Shown here: one piece after another, positions 50,511 to 59,049 of the stretch
How positions within the stretch are numbered: position 1 is the stretch's first letter
How the letters are laid out: each line of letters opens with the position of its first letter
NCBI GenBank assembly: GCA_041946825.1
Contig: JBHGBD010000001.1
Location: 1-64,000 of the forward strand
DNA length: 64,000 bases
DNA from: CAZTHM01 sp041946825
GTDB lineage: Bacteria; Acidobacteriota; Terriglobia; UBA7540
Reading direction: 5' to 3'
The notes under the pieces: generated by a model
Database searches by the model: none
What the model was told of the DNA's origin: nothing
What the model saw: the letters and a program-made list of their open reading frames with translations, nothing else
Translations under genes and position numbers: made by a program

Positions 50511-51247
50511 ACTACGTCATCCGGCCGTGCCGGACTCGCGACGAACTCGCCGCCTGCATCACGCTGCAAAAGCGCATTTGGGGCTACTCCGATCTGGAGG
50601 TTTATCCCGCGCGCCTGTTTGTAAATCTCGCCCAAATCGGCGGTCACGTGCTCGGAGCTTTTACGCCGGCGGGCGAGGCCGTGGGTTTTGTCGCCTCGAT
50701 GCCGGCGTGGCGCAATCACGAAAAGTATTACCACTCGCTCTCTCTCGGTGTATTGCCGGAGCACGAGAACCGGGGATTGGGGAGGGCCTTGAAACTGGAG
50801 CAGCGCAGGCTGGCGCTTCGCACGGGCATTGAACGCATTGAGTGGACGTTCGATCCGCTGCGCGCCAAGAATGCGTTCTTCAATATCGTCCGTTTGGGCG
50901 CCATGTGCCGACGCTACATTCCCGATCATTACGGCGCGGTGGACAGCCGCCTCCAGAAGGGTTTGCCCAGCGACCGGCTGGTCGCGGAGTGGTGGCTGAG
51001 GTCGCCGCGCGTGCGGCGGGCTCTTGCCGGCAAGCCGCCGCGCTCCCTCCGCGGAAGGCACGCCGCGGAAATTACCATCCCCGGCAACATCGAAGCCATG
51101 AAGAGACTGGGCGCGAAACAAGCGCGGAATCTGCAAACCCAAGTGCGGGATCAGTTCACGAAGTCGTTTGCTCAGGGGTTGGTGGTAACCGGTTTCGTGC
51201 TGGAGGGAAGGACGGCGATGTACGTTCTGGATGCCTATGAAGATTGA
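50507..51247 (+). CDS. GNAT-like acetyltransferase (COG3375 type)
   Basis: 246 aa. GNAT fold in the first half: IRPCRTRDELAACITLQKRIWGYSDLEVYPARLFVNLAQIGGHVLGAF and the acyl-CoA motif SLGVLPEHENRGLGRALKLEQRRLAL. WTFDPLRAKNAFFNIVRLGAMCRRYIPDHYGAVDSRLQKGLPSDRL is typical of the COG3375 group. GTG start overlaps mazG by 4 nt, and its end overlaps the following enolase-family gene. In this group the gene often accompanies an N-acylamino-acid racemase-like enzyme, suggesting acylated amino acids as substrates (inference). Confidence 0.85.
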   Translation: MNYVIRPCRTRDELAACITLQKRIWGYSDLEVYPARLFVNLAQIGGHVLGAFTPAGEAVGFVASMPAWRNHEKYYHSLSLGVLPEHENRGLGRALKLEQRRLALRTGIERIEWTFDPLRAKNAFFNIVRLGAMCRRYIPDHYGAVDSRLQKGLPSDRLVAEWWLRSPRVRRALAGKPPRSLRGRHAAEITIPGNIEAMKRLGAKQARNLQTQVRDQFTKSFAQGLVVTGFVLEGRTAMYVLDAYED

Positions 51248-52343
51248 CCGCGTTGAGATTCGGGAAATCCGCCTGCCGCTCGTTCACTTCTTTGAAACCA
51301 GCTTTGGCCGGACGACCGTGCGGAGAATTGTTTTGGTCCGGACCCAAGCGGAGGGCCTGACCGGCTGGGGTGAGGTTACCTGCGGCGAGGATCCCTTCTA
51401 TAGTCACGAGACACCGGAGACCGCGTGGCACCTTCTCCGTGATTTTCTGATTCCCTGGGCACGCGGGAAGGAGTGGACCTCGCCCTCCGACCTCGCCGGC
51501 AAATTCAGACCCATCCGTGGCCACAATATGGCCAAGGCGGCGGTCGAAAATTCTTTGTGGGACATCGAAGCGCAGATGAAAGGCGTTCCGCTCTGGAGGC
51601 TCCTTGGCGGCACGCTGGAAGAGATTCCATGCGGGGTTTCGATCGGGATTCAGAACTCCGTCGAAGAATTGCTGGAGAAGATCCAGCGCGAACTCGACGC
51701 CGGCTACCAGCGCATCAAGGTGAAAATCAAGCCGGGGTGGGACGTGGAAGTGCTCGACCGGATCCGCACCGAGTTTCCGCGCATCGCGCTGATGGCCGAC
51801 GCGAATTCGGCCTACACGTTCGCCGATTTGCCGCGCCTCAAACTTCTCGACCGATTTTACCTGATGATGGTCGAGCAACCGCTAAGTTGGGATGACTTGA
51901 TCGACCACGCAAAGTTGCAGCGAGAAATCGCGACACCGATCTGCCTGGATGAATCCATCCACAGCGCCGCTGACGCGCGCAAGGCCCTGGAAATCGGCGC
52001 GGGCAAAATCATCAACATCAAGCTGGGGCGCGTTGGCGGGTACAGTTCCGCGCGCGCGGTTCACGACGTCTGCCGTGCCAGGAACGTGCCGGTTTGGTGC
52101 GGCGGGATGCTGGAATCGGGCATTGGGCGCGCGCACAACATCGCGCTCTCCACCTTACCGGGATTCACGCTGCCGGGCGATGTTTCGGCCAGCAAGCGAT
52201 ATTGGACCGAGGACATCATCGACCCGGAAGTGACCGTCAGCGCGCAGGGAACAATCCGCGCGCCAGTTGGCGCCGGCCTCGGGTTTGCCCCCAATCTCGA
52301 GCGTCTTGAAAAAGTCACGGTGCGAAAGGAGACCTTTGGATAA
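51237..52343 (+). CDS. menC: o-Succinylbenzoate synthase / N-acylamino acid racemase
   Basis: Enolase-superfamily enzyme, 368 aa. Acid/base lysines in KVKIKPGWD, metal ligands in LMADANSAY, VEQPLSWDD and ICLDESIHS, and the second Lys in IINIKLGRVGGYSSA. The pattern is shared by OSBS and N-acylamino acid racemase, which cannot be told apart here. No other men genes are seen and a GNAT gene overlaps upstream, so racemase activity is at least as likely as menaquinone synthesis. ATG at 51231 or 51237; the second is used. The symbol is tentative. Confidence 0.85.
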   Translation: MKIDRVEIREIRLPLVHFFETSFGRTTVRRIVLVRTQAEGLTGWGEVTCGEDPFYSHETPETAWHLLRDFLIPWARGKEWTSPSDLAGKFRPIRGHNMAKAAVENSLWDIEAQMKGVPLWRLLGGTLEEIPCGVSIGIQNSVEELLEKIQRELDAGYQRIKVKIKPGWDVEVLDRIRTEFPRIALMADANSAYTFADLPRLKLLDRFYLMMVEQPLSWDDLIDHAKLQREIATPICLDESIHSAADARKALEIGAGKIINIKLGRVGGYSSARAVHDVCRARNVPVWCGGMLESGIGRAHNIALSTLPGFTLPGDVSASKRYWTEDIIDPEVTVSAQGTIRAPVGAGLGFAPNLERLEKVTVRKETFG

Positions 52344-53280
52344 GGCCGTCTCCGTTTCCCCCCCGACCGTCGAAGCCCGCAGCCGCGCGCGCAGCCATCG
52401 CTTGATGCATTTGCTGATGTTGCTCGCAACGTTCTGCTGGGCGGGGAACGTCGTGGCGGTTAAGGAAGCGCTCGACGGTTTCACGCCGTTGGCACTCACG
52501 ATGCTGCGCATCGGAGGCGCGGCGGGAGTTTTTGCCGGGCTCTTCTGGGGTTGGCGTGGGCGGCCGGCAATCCGGCTGACGGCCCGCGAATGGTTTGTCA
52601 TGGCGCTGGTGGCCATGACGGGAGTGACGTTCAACCAGCTTTTCTTCATCGCCGGACTGGCGCGGAGTTCTGTGGCGCACGCAGGGCTTATCGTGGCGCT
52701 GGGCCCGGTGATGGTGTTGGTCATCTCGTGCCTTCTCCGGCTCGAAGCGCTGACGGTCCTGAAATTCGCCGGCATGCTGATCTCGTTCGGCGGCGTGGCC
52801 GTGCTGACCACCGGAAAGGTGGGGCAGGGAGGCGGCGGGCACTGGATTGGAGACATGATCTTGCTCGCCGGGAGTGGCGTCTTCGCGGGATACACGATCC
52901 TGATGAAGGAAATCGCGAACAAGTATCACGTCCTGACGCTGAATGTGGCCGCCTACGCGATCGGTTCGCTGGCGATGGTCCCTTTTGGGGCGTCGGCGGT
53001 GGCCAGCGCGCGCTGGGATTCCGTCCCACCGCACGCCTGGGTCGGCCTGGTGTATGCGATCCTGTTCGGTTCGGTTGTCCCGTATCTGAGCTTGTCGATC
53101 GCTATCAACGAGCTGACCGCCTCACGCGTTGCCGCATTCTCATATATCCAGCCTGTGATATCCACCGGGCTGGGCGCGTGGCTGCTTGCAGAAAAGATTT
53201 CCGCAAAGATTATCCTGGGAGGAACTTTGATACTCCTGGGAGTTTATTTGACCGAACGAGAGCGAGGCGAAGAGCAGTGA
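52336..53280 (+). CDS. EamA/DMT family exporter
   Basis: 314 aa with ten hydrophobic helices in two EamA repeats (LLMLLATFCWAGNVVAVKEAL; DMILLAGSGVFAGYTILMKEIA). TTG start overlapping the menC stop by 8 nt, with AAGGAG upstream; a longer in-frame ATG (52267) would run deep into menC and is not used. Such proteins often export amino acids or metabolites; the tight coupling to GNAT and the racemase-like enzyme hints at an amino-acid derivative. Confidence 0.85.
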   Translation: MDKAVSVSPPTVEARSRARSHRLMHLLMLLATFCWAGNVVAVKEALDGFTPLALTMLRIGGAAGVFAGLFWGWRGRPAIRLTAREWFVMALVAMTGVTFNQLFFIAGLARSSVAHAGLIVALGPVMVLVISCLLRLEALTVLKFAGMLISFGGVAVLTTGKVGQGGGGHWIGDMILLAGSGVFAGYTILMKEIANKYHVLTLNVAAYAIGSLAMVPFGASAVASARWDSVPPHAWVGLVYAILFGSVVPYLSLSIAINELTASRVAAFSYIQPVISTGLGAWLLAEKISAKIILGGTLILLGVYLTERERGEEQ

Positions 53281-53348
53281 ACTGAGCCTGCGTCGAGGGT
53301 TCGTCCTCCGAAGTTCCGAACCTCGAGTCTCGAGTTCCCGCATATAAA

Positions 53349-54398
53349 ATGGCCAAACGTGTTGCGATCATTCCGGGTGACGGCATTGGAATTGAAGTGA
53401 CGGCGGAAGCGGTGAAGGTGCTCGGGGCGCTGAAAGCCTCGCACCAGCTTCCCCTGGAGCTTGCGAATTTCGACTGGGGAGCCGAGAAGTACCTGCGCGA
53501 GGGCGTGTCGTTACCGGGGGACGCGCTCGAAAGGTTCCGCCGCAATTTTGATGCGATTTTCATCGGCGCCGTCGGTGATCCACGCGTGCCGTCGAACCAA
53601 CACGCCGTGGATATTCTCCTGGGAATCCGTTTCGGGCTTGACCTCTATGTGAATCAGCGCCCCGTAAAACTCCTCAACGCGCGGATCTGCCCCCTCAAGA
53701 ATCGCAGTGCAAGGGAAGTAAACTTCGTCATCTTCCGCGAGAACACCGAAGGGCTCTACGTGGGCATGGGCGGAAACTTCAAGCGAGGCGCCGCCGACGA
53801 AGTCGCCGTACAGGAAGATATCAACACGCGGAAGGGAGTCGAGCGGATTCTCCTTTACGCCTTCGAGCACGCCCGACGCCGAGGGTTGCACAGGGTTTGT
53901 ATGAGCGACAAATCGAACGCACTTCCTTACGGCCATGGGTTGTGGCAGCGAGCCTTCGCCGAAATCCGTGAACGCTATCCGGAGATCGAAGCCTCTCACC
54001 TCTATGCGGACACGCTGGCGCTCGAGATGGTCCGTGACCCGTCGCAGTTCGCGGTCATCGTTACCTGCAATATGTTCGGAGATATCCTCAGTGACCTGGG
54101 CGCGCAACTTCAGGGCGGATTGGGTGTGGCGCCGTCGGGGAACATCCATCCGGGCCGCGTGTCGATGTTCGAGCCGGTCCATGGCTCTGCGCCCAAAATC
54201 GCCGGCAAGAATTTGGCGAACCCCATGGCGGCGATCCTTACCGTGGGAATGATGCTCGACCATTTGGGTTATCAGGAAGTCGCGAAAAAGATCGAAAGCG
54301 TAGTGGCGGAAGCAATCCAGCAGGGAGTGACAACTCCCGATCTTGCGGGAAGATTTGGAACGCGGGAAGTAGGTGACTGGATTTGCGAGCGGCTGTAG
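53349..54398 (+). CDS. leuB: Isopropylmalate/isocitrate-type dehydrogenase
   Basis: 349-aa beta-hydroxyacid oxidative decarboxylase. AIIPGDGIGIEVTAEAVK, the substrate loop FRENTEGLYVGMGG, the Lys/Tyr region, CNMFGDILSDLGAQLQGGLGVAPSGNI and EPVHGSAPKIAGKNLANPMAAILTVGMML are all present. ENTEG in the substrate loop is shared by isocitrate, homoisocitrate, tartrate and archaeal-type isopropylmalate enzymes, while classical LeuB has E-L-T-G. No leuACD is nearby, so the exact substrate is open and the symbol is tentative. Confidence 0.85.
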   Translation: MAKRVAIIPGDGIGIEVTAEAVKVLGALKASHQLPLELANFDWGAEKYLREGVSLPGDALERFRRNFDAIFIGAVGDPRVPSNQHAVDILLGIRFGLDLYVNQRPVKLLNARICPLKNRSAREVNFVIFRENTEGLYVGMGGNFKRGAADEVAVQEDINTRKGVERILLYAFEHARRRGLHRVCMSDKSNALPYGHGLWQRAFAEIRERYPEIEASHLYADTLALEMVRDPSQFAVIVTCNMFGDILSDLGAQLQGGLGVAPSGNIHPGRVSMFEPVHGSAPKIAGKNLANPMAAILTVGMMLDHLGYQEVAKKIESVVAEAIQQGVTTPDLAGRFGTREVGDWICERL

Positions 54399-54407
54399 CG
54401 CCGCGTT

Positions 54408-55115
54408 TCAAGGCATGACTTCGACCACCGGCCGCCGGCGTCGCGGGGGCAGAATCAGGGCCAGAAGAAGCCCTACCACAAACCCACCCACATGCGCCCA
54501 CCATGCTACACCACTCCCGGTCGCGGACTGAATCTCCAGCATTTGGAATCCCGAGAAGAATTGAATCAGGAACCAGTAACCCAGGAGCAGAAGCGCAGGC
54601 ACTTCGATCGTCCAAAAGAAGAAGAAAATCGGGAGGAGAGTTGTGATGCGTGCGCCGGGGTAGCTGACGAAATAGGCGCCCAGAACCCCGGCGATGGCTC
54701 CGCTGGCTCCGATGGTGGGCACGCGCGAGCCGGCATTGAGGACGATGTGGGTGAGCGCCCCGCCCAATCCTCCGAGAAAATAGATGAGCAAGAATCGAAG
54801 GTGCCCGAAGCGGTCTTCCATGCTGCGGCCGAAAACGAAAAGAAAAAGCATGTTGCCGAGCAAGTGTAGCCAGCCGCCGTGCAGGAACATCGAGGCAAAG
54901 ATCGGGACGATCAGCCCTCCCGTGGGCGTGTGAACGGCGATGGTCGGGACGGTGTAACGCGCGGGTATGATTCCGAAGAGAAACACCAACTTGTTTATAT
55001 CTTTTCCCAGTGTCAGCTCGAAGAGGAATGCAAGAACGTTGAAGGTGATGAGCAGGAGCGTGAAGAACCAGAACGTCTGCCGGCGGATGTGATCGTGAAG
55101 CGGGATGGGAACCAT
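54408..55115 (-). CDS. Rhomboid intramembrane serine protease
   Basis: 235 aa with six to seven hydrophobic segments. The catalytic Ser is in TIGASGAIAGVLGAYFVSYPGARI and the catalytic His in VAWWAHVGGFVVGLLLAL. HGGWLHLLGNMLFLFVFGRSMEDRFGHLRFLLIYFLGGL is the family L1/TM2 pattern. It ends 10 nt after the dehydrogenase gene (convergent). The upstream side carries one arm of an 18-bp inverted repeat 11-28 nt before the ATG. Confidence 0.93.
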   Translation of the reverse strand: MVPIPLHDHIRRQTFWFFTLLLITFNVLAFLFELTLGKDINKLVFLFGIIPARYTVPTIAVHTPTGGLIVPIFASMFLHGGWLHLLGNMLFLFVFGRSMEDRFGHLRFLLIYFLGGLGGALTHIVLNAGSRVPTIGASGAIAGVLGAYFVSYPGARITTLLPIFFFFWTIEVPALLLLGYWFLIQFFSGFQMLEIQSATGSGVAWWAHVGGFVVGLLLALILPPRRRRPVVEVMP

Positions 55116-55304
55116 GCCGGAATATTCTAACCTGTGACGGTTCCACTTCCCACTTCAAAGGGAGGCGACCGAATTCGCCGGGCGATCAGCGCGGCTCACG
55201 GCTGCCTGTGAGGAGAGGGACACCTCACTCCGCCGACGCGCGGCTGAGGCGCCCCGCCCTCCATCGAAGATCCGACACGTTCGACCCTCGGCAGAACTCA
55301 GACC

Positions 55305-55664
55305 TCATTCGTTGAACACGATGGCCTGATGGGTGCCGCCCAGTCGGATTTCGCTGACGACTTGAGTGCCGTCGCTCTTGGTCTCGAACACCACCATGTC
55401 CCGTTGATACTTGGTGCTTCGGTCTTGCACTTTACCCTGGGTGGTGACCACCACGGATTTTCCCTTGGCCAGAGTAACCGTTGCTTCGGGGCTGTGCTGC
55501 TGGTAAGTGAGCTCGTAGCGCCCGGCATCAAGGCGCACACCACCCAAAGTGGCAGGGTAACTGATGCTGATCGTTCGCCCACCTCGGGCGAAGGCGCTTG
55601 CGCTGACCAGTGCCAGGACGGCCAAGCCGGTCATCAAGCTACCGAATATCCTTCGATTTGTCAT
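55305..55664 (-). CDS. Small secreted beta-rich protein, unknown
   Basis: 119 aa with signal peptide (MTNRRIFGSLMTGLAVLALV, cleavage near ...SAFA) and a mature domain of about 90 residues: ISYPATLGGVRLDAGRYELTYQQHSPEATVTLAKGKSVVVTTQGKVQDRS and DGTQVVSEIRLGGTHQAIVF. No family recognised with certainty; it resembles small secreted beta-sandwich proteins common in Acidobacteria. AGGAGA lies 8 nt before the ATG. An upstream ATG would add 42 residues before the signal peptide and is rejected. Confidence 0.78.
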   Translation of the reverse strand: MTNRRIFGSLMTGLAVLALVSASAFARGGRTISISYPATLGGVRLDAGRYELTYQQHSPEATVTLAKGKSVVVTTQGKVQDRSTKYQRDMVVFETKSDGTQVVSEIRLGGTHQAIVFNE

Positions 55665-56130
55665 TGCACTCGTCTCCTGTCTGGGAATTTCGGTCCCCCG
55701 CAGCGGGACCGGCCGCTTTGGATTAAGAGGCCGCATGAAAAGCTGAGCCCTGCCCCACATTGTTTGCGCTTGCGTGAATGTCGGCGGCACCCTTAGAATC
55801 GGCTGGGGTTAAACGAAAAGGGGCGCACCCCTTCCGGGCTGCGTCACTTGGCGCGGGATTGCCGCTGCCCAGGCCGCCAAACCGTCGGCGGCGGCAATCC
55901 CCTTAACCCCGCAATAAAAGCCTTCGAACCGTCACAGGTTAGACGGAACGAAGCTCCGGCACGTTAGGTTCGTTTCTGCGCCCATTTCGAGTCCGGCTCC
56001 CTCGGGGGGACCCGGCGAACCCCACCACCATCCAAGTACGCTTCAACTTGCGTCGAAGTTCCCATAATTGCGCGGTCGGTGTCCCGAAGATTCGCCGATG
56101 ATTTCCGGAGGAATGGAAGCCAAGGTTGCG
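55665..56130. other. Long spacer with folded element, no gene
   Basis: No coding sequence seen. It holds the multi-stem element at 55805-55910, the right arm of the 18-bp inverted repeat and, at its right edge, the glcD promoter. The remainder is GC-rich with no recognisable feature. Confidence 0.6.
55805..55910 (-). ncRNA. Candidate structured leader RNA
   Basis: GGGGTTAA (55805-55812) pairs with TTAACCCC (55903-55910). Inside are a hairpin of AAGGGG/CCCCTT (55818-55833) and a 14-of-15-bp stem (55855-55869 with 55887-55901). On the minus strand the long hairpin comes first, then AAGGGG-TGCG-CCCCTT followed by TTCGTTT, a weak terminator-like form that competes with nothing obvious but sits 140 nt before the small secreted gene. 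Riboswitch or attenuator role is speculation. Confidence 0.4.
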
Positions 56131-56160
56131 TTGACGCTCCTCACGCCCGTCCGATATACT
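56131..56160 (+). promoter_or_regulatory. Predicted sigma70-type promoter for glcDEF
   Basis: TTGACG, 18 nt, TATACT, leaving a leader of about 90 nt before the glcD ATG. Both boxes are close to consensus. Confidence 0.65.
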
Positions 56161-56256
56161 GCCGGGTTGGGCCGGAGCGCGAAGCGCGGGCAGAAGACCG
56201 AAATCTCCCCCCGGCGGGAGGAGGGGGACCTCCGCGTCGCTATCTAGCCTCTCGCC

Positions 56257-57684
56257 ATGAAACCAAGCCCGCTGGTGCGCGAACTAATCCGTCTGGTGGG
56301 TGTCGACGCCGTCCTCTGGCGGCGCGAAGATGTGATGCTGTATGAATACGACGCCCTCTCCTGCGCCCGCCAGCCGCAGGCCGTGGTCTTTCCCACTCGA
56401 ACGGAACAGGTCGTTGCGATTGTCAAGCTCGCTGCGCACGAAAACCTCCCTGTCGTGGCGCGCGGGGCGGGGACAGGTCTGAGCGGCGGGTCGGTCGTCA
56501 CCGAGGGTGGCATCGTCCTGGCATTCGCGCGCATGAAGAAAATCGTCGAGCTTGATTTGGAGAACCTCCGCGCGAGGGTGCAGCCCGGCGTCGTTAACCT
56601 CGATCTCTCATTTGCCGTGAGCGACCACGGCCTCTATTTCGCGCCCGATCCTTCCAGCCAGAAAGCCTGCACGATCGGCGGGAACGTGGCGGAGAATGCC
56701 GGCGGCCCTCATACGCTCGCCTATGGCGTTACCACCAATCACATCCTGGGCCTGGAAGTTGTGCTGCCGGGCGGGGAAGTCATCCACACCGGCGCGCGTT
56801 ATTGGGATCGGCCGGGGTATGACCTGACCGGCTTCATTGTGGGCTCCGAAGGAACGCTCGGGATCGTGACGGAAATCACTGTGCGCCTCTCACGCAAGCC
56901 CGAGGCGGCCATGACGCTTCTGGCCGTATACGACCGCATTCTCGACGCGCCGCGCACGGTGGCGGCGATCACGGCGCGACGAATCACGCCCGCGGCGCTC
57001 GAAATGATGGACGGCTTCACGCTGCGCGCCGTGGAGGAAGCGTTTCATGCCGGCTATCCCATGGATTCCGCGGCCGTCCTGTTAATTGAGGTGGAAGGCA
57101 TGCGCGAAGCTGTTGAAGACAGCGCCGACCTGGTCGAAGCGGTGTGCCGGGAAAACAACGCGCGCGAGGTTCGTCGCGCTAAAACCAACGAAGAGCGCGA
57201 ACTGCTCTGGCGGGGTCGCAAAAGCGCGTTTGGAGCGCTCGGGCGCATTAGCCCCAACTATTACGTGCAGGACGGCGTCATTCCGCGCACGCGCTTGCCC
57301 GAAATGCTGGAATTCATCGGCGAGGTCAGTCGCGCGCAGCAGCTTCGTATCGGCAACATCTTCCACGCGGGGGACGGCAACTTGCATCCCCTCCTGATGT
57401 TCGATGCGCGCGACGCGGACCAATCCCAGCGCGTGCTCAAAGCCGCTGAGGCCATCATGGCCAAGTGCGTCGAATTGGGTGGCTCGCTCACGGGCGAGCA
57501 CGGCGTCGGGCTCGAAAAGCGCGACCTGATGCCTCTGATCTTTTCCGACGATGATCTCGAAATGATGCGGAAGCTGAAATCTGTTTTCAATCCCGAGGGG
57601 CGGCTCAATCCTGGCAAGCTGCTGCCCACCTCCAAGATGTGTGGCGAGGTGCGCGCGCAAATCAATACGGGAGGGGTTCTGTGA
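56257..57684 (+). CDS. glcD: Glycolate oxidase subunit GlcD
   Basis: FAD-binding subunit of glycolate oxidase (glycolate to glyoxylate). The 475-aa protein has the FAD PP-loop VVARGAGTGLSGGSVVTEGGIVLAF, GLYFAPDPSSQKACTIGGNVAENAGGPHTLAYG, and the C-terminal substrate region GNIFHAGDGNLHPLLMFD and GGSLTGEHGVGLEKRDLM. First of glcDEF; its TGA overlaps the glcE GTG. Confidence 0.96.
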   Translation: MKPSPLVRELIRLVGVDAVLWRREDVMLYEYDALSCARQPQAVVFPTRTEQVVAIVKLAAHENLPVVARGAGTGLSGGSVVTEGGIVLAFARMKKIVELDLENLRARVQPGVVNLDLSFAVSDHGLYFAPDPSSQKACTIGGNVAENAGGPHTLAYGVTTNHILGLEVVLPGGEVIHTGARYWDRPGYDLTGFIVGSEGTLGIVTEITVRLSRKPEAAMTLLAVYDRILDAPRTVAAITARRITPAALEMMDGFTLRAVEEAFHAGYPMDSAAVLLIEVEGMREAVEDSADLVEAVCRENNAREVRRAKTNEERELLWRGRKSAFGALGRISPNYYVQDGVIPRTRLPEMLEFIGEVSRAQQLRIGNIFHAGDGNLHPLLMFDARDADQSQRVLKAAEAIMAKCVELGGSLTGEHGVGLEKRDLMPLIFSDDDLEMMRKLKSVFNPEGRLNPGKLLPTSKMCGEVRAQINTGGVL

Positions 57685-59036
57685 CGGCGGGGATCGAGTC
57701 CGTCCAGGCGGCCTTTGCGCCGGTTTTGGGCGCCGCGCGCGTCGTCATTGACCCGGCCGTTTGCGCAAGCCTGAGCGTCGATGGCATTACACCGCAGTGC
57801 ATCCTCTATCCGACCTCTGCGGAGGAAGTTGCGGCGGCGCTTCGCTGCGCGGCAGAGCACGACCTGGCCGTCATTCCGTGCCGCAACGGCACCAAGCTCG
57901 GCGTGGGCAACCCGCCGCGCCGCTACGACGTGGCTCTTTCGCTCAAAGACATGAACCGCGTGTGGCACTACGAGCCTTCGGATTTGACGATCACCGCAGA
58001 GCCGGGAATGAAGTTTGGCGACTTCCAGCACTTCGTTGCTCGTCAGGGACTTTGGCTCCCCGCCGATCCCCGCGGCGGCGCGCGCGCGACGCTCGGCGGC
58101 ATCGTCGCCACGAATTCGACGGGCCCGCTGCGCCTCGCCCATGGCGCGCCGCGCGACATGGTTCTGGGAATGAAGATTGCTACCACGGAAGGCAAAGTTG
58201 TCAAAACCGGCGGGCGGGTTGTCAAAAACGTCGCGGGATACGATATTGCGAAGCTCATGATCGGCTCCTACGGCACGCTGGGTGTGATCGTGGAAATCAG
58301 CCTCAAGCTGTTCCCGCTTCCCGCCCATCGCGCGACGTTTGTTCTGACCGCCGGACGGCTCGGCATCGCGCGTGATATTCGCCGCAGGATTCTGGGATCG
58401 CCGCTTACCCCGATGCGCGCGTTGCTTCTGGACGCGGGCGCGGCGAAGCTCGTGCGGCGTAGTCCGCCTCCTCCGCTCGACGAGTACGAGCCGGAAATCT
58501 GGCTGGAATTTGGCGGCTCGCTGCGCGTCCTTGAACGTTGCGCGAAGGAATTGGAGGCGCTCGCACAAGCCGCGGGCGCGCGGCTCTCGGTTATGCCATC
58601 GGAGGAGGCTGAAGAAGTCTGGGCTCGGCTCACGGATTTCCGCACCTGGCTGCGCGAGCAATTCCCGCGCTTGGCGATTCTCAAGGCCACGCTGCCGGAT
58701 TCGGCGAGCGAAGAATTCATCAGCCGTGCCGAGCAGGAGGCTGAGAGCGAGAAGGCCCGGTCGGCGTGCTTCTGCCAAGCGGGGGTGGGAATCGCCCACG
58801 TCTGTTTGCTGGCTGCCGAGTTCGATCCGCAGTTTCTCGCGCTGATTGGCAGGCTTCGCAAGGCGGCGCATGAATTCGGCGGCGCGCTCGTCGTCGAGGG
58901 CGCGCCCTTAGAGGTCAAGAAACAACTCGATGTGTGGGGCCCTGTTGGCGACGATTTTGCGACTATGAAGAAAATGAAAGCGCTCTGGGACCCGGATGGG
59001 ATTCTCTCGCCGGGACGGTCTGTGGGTGGGCTGTAA
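57681..59036 (+). CDS. glcE: Glycolate oxidase subunit GlcE
   Basis: Second FAD-binding subunit. 451 aa, longer than the about 350-aa E. coli protein. FAD pattern: VIPCRNGTKLGVGNPPRRYDVALS, LPADPRGGARATLGGIVATNSTGPLRLAHGAPRDMVLGMKI and GGRVVKNVAGYDIAKLMIGSYGTLGVI. GTG start overlaps the glcD stop, with GGGAGGGG upstream. A large antisense open frame across it is ignored. Confidence 0.93.
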   Translation: MTAGIESVQAAFAPVLGAARVVIDPAVCASLSVDGITPQCILYPTSAEEVAAALRCAAEHDLAVIPCRNGTKLGVGNPPRRYDVALSLKDMNRVWHYEPSDLTITAEPGMKFGDFQHFVARQGLWLPADPRGGARATLGGIVATNSTGPLRLAHGAPRDMVLGMKIATTEGKVVKTGGRVVKNVAGYDIAKLMIGSYGTLGVIVEISLKLFPLPAHRATFVLTAGRLGIARDIRRRILGSPLTPMRALLLDAGAAKLVRRSPPPPLDEYEPEIWLEFGGSLRVLERCAKELEALAQAAGARLSVMPSEEAEEVWARLTDFRTWLREQFPRLAILKATLPDSASEEFISRAEQEAESEKARSACFCQAGVGIAHVCLLAAEFDPQFLALIGRLRKAAHEFGGALVVEGAPLEVKKQLDVWGPVGDDFATMKKMKALWDPDGILSPGRSVGGL

Positions 59037-59049
59037 TCACAAAGGCTAG

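Larger units (their letters stand above)
55126..55943. repeat. Exact 18-bp inverted repeat enclosing a 0.8-kb cassette
   Basis: TCTAACCTGTGACGGTTC at 55126-55143 and its exact reverse complement GAACCGTCACAGGTTAGA at 55926-55943. Each arm has an internal AACC-N6-GGTT dyad. Between the arms lie the small secreted protein gene and a structured leader candidate. It may be the terminal repeats of a small mobile cassette or two copies of a regulator site. No clear target-site duplication is seen. Confidence 0.6.

Noticed and set aside
55805..55910. Cyclic-di-GMP (GEMM) riboswitch
   Set aside because: GCAATAAAAGCC after the element only superficially resembles GEMM; the conserved GEMM core and tetraloop receptor are missing.
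57261..58871. 536-codon open frame antisense to glcD/glcE
   Set aside because: It lies opposite well-supported genes, has no SD and a composition typical of GC-rich antisense frames.
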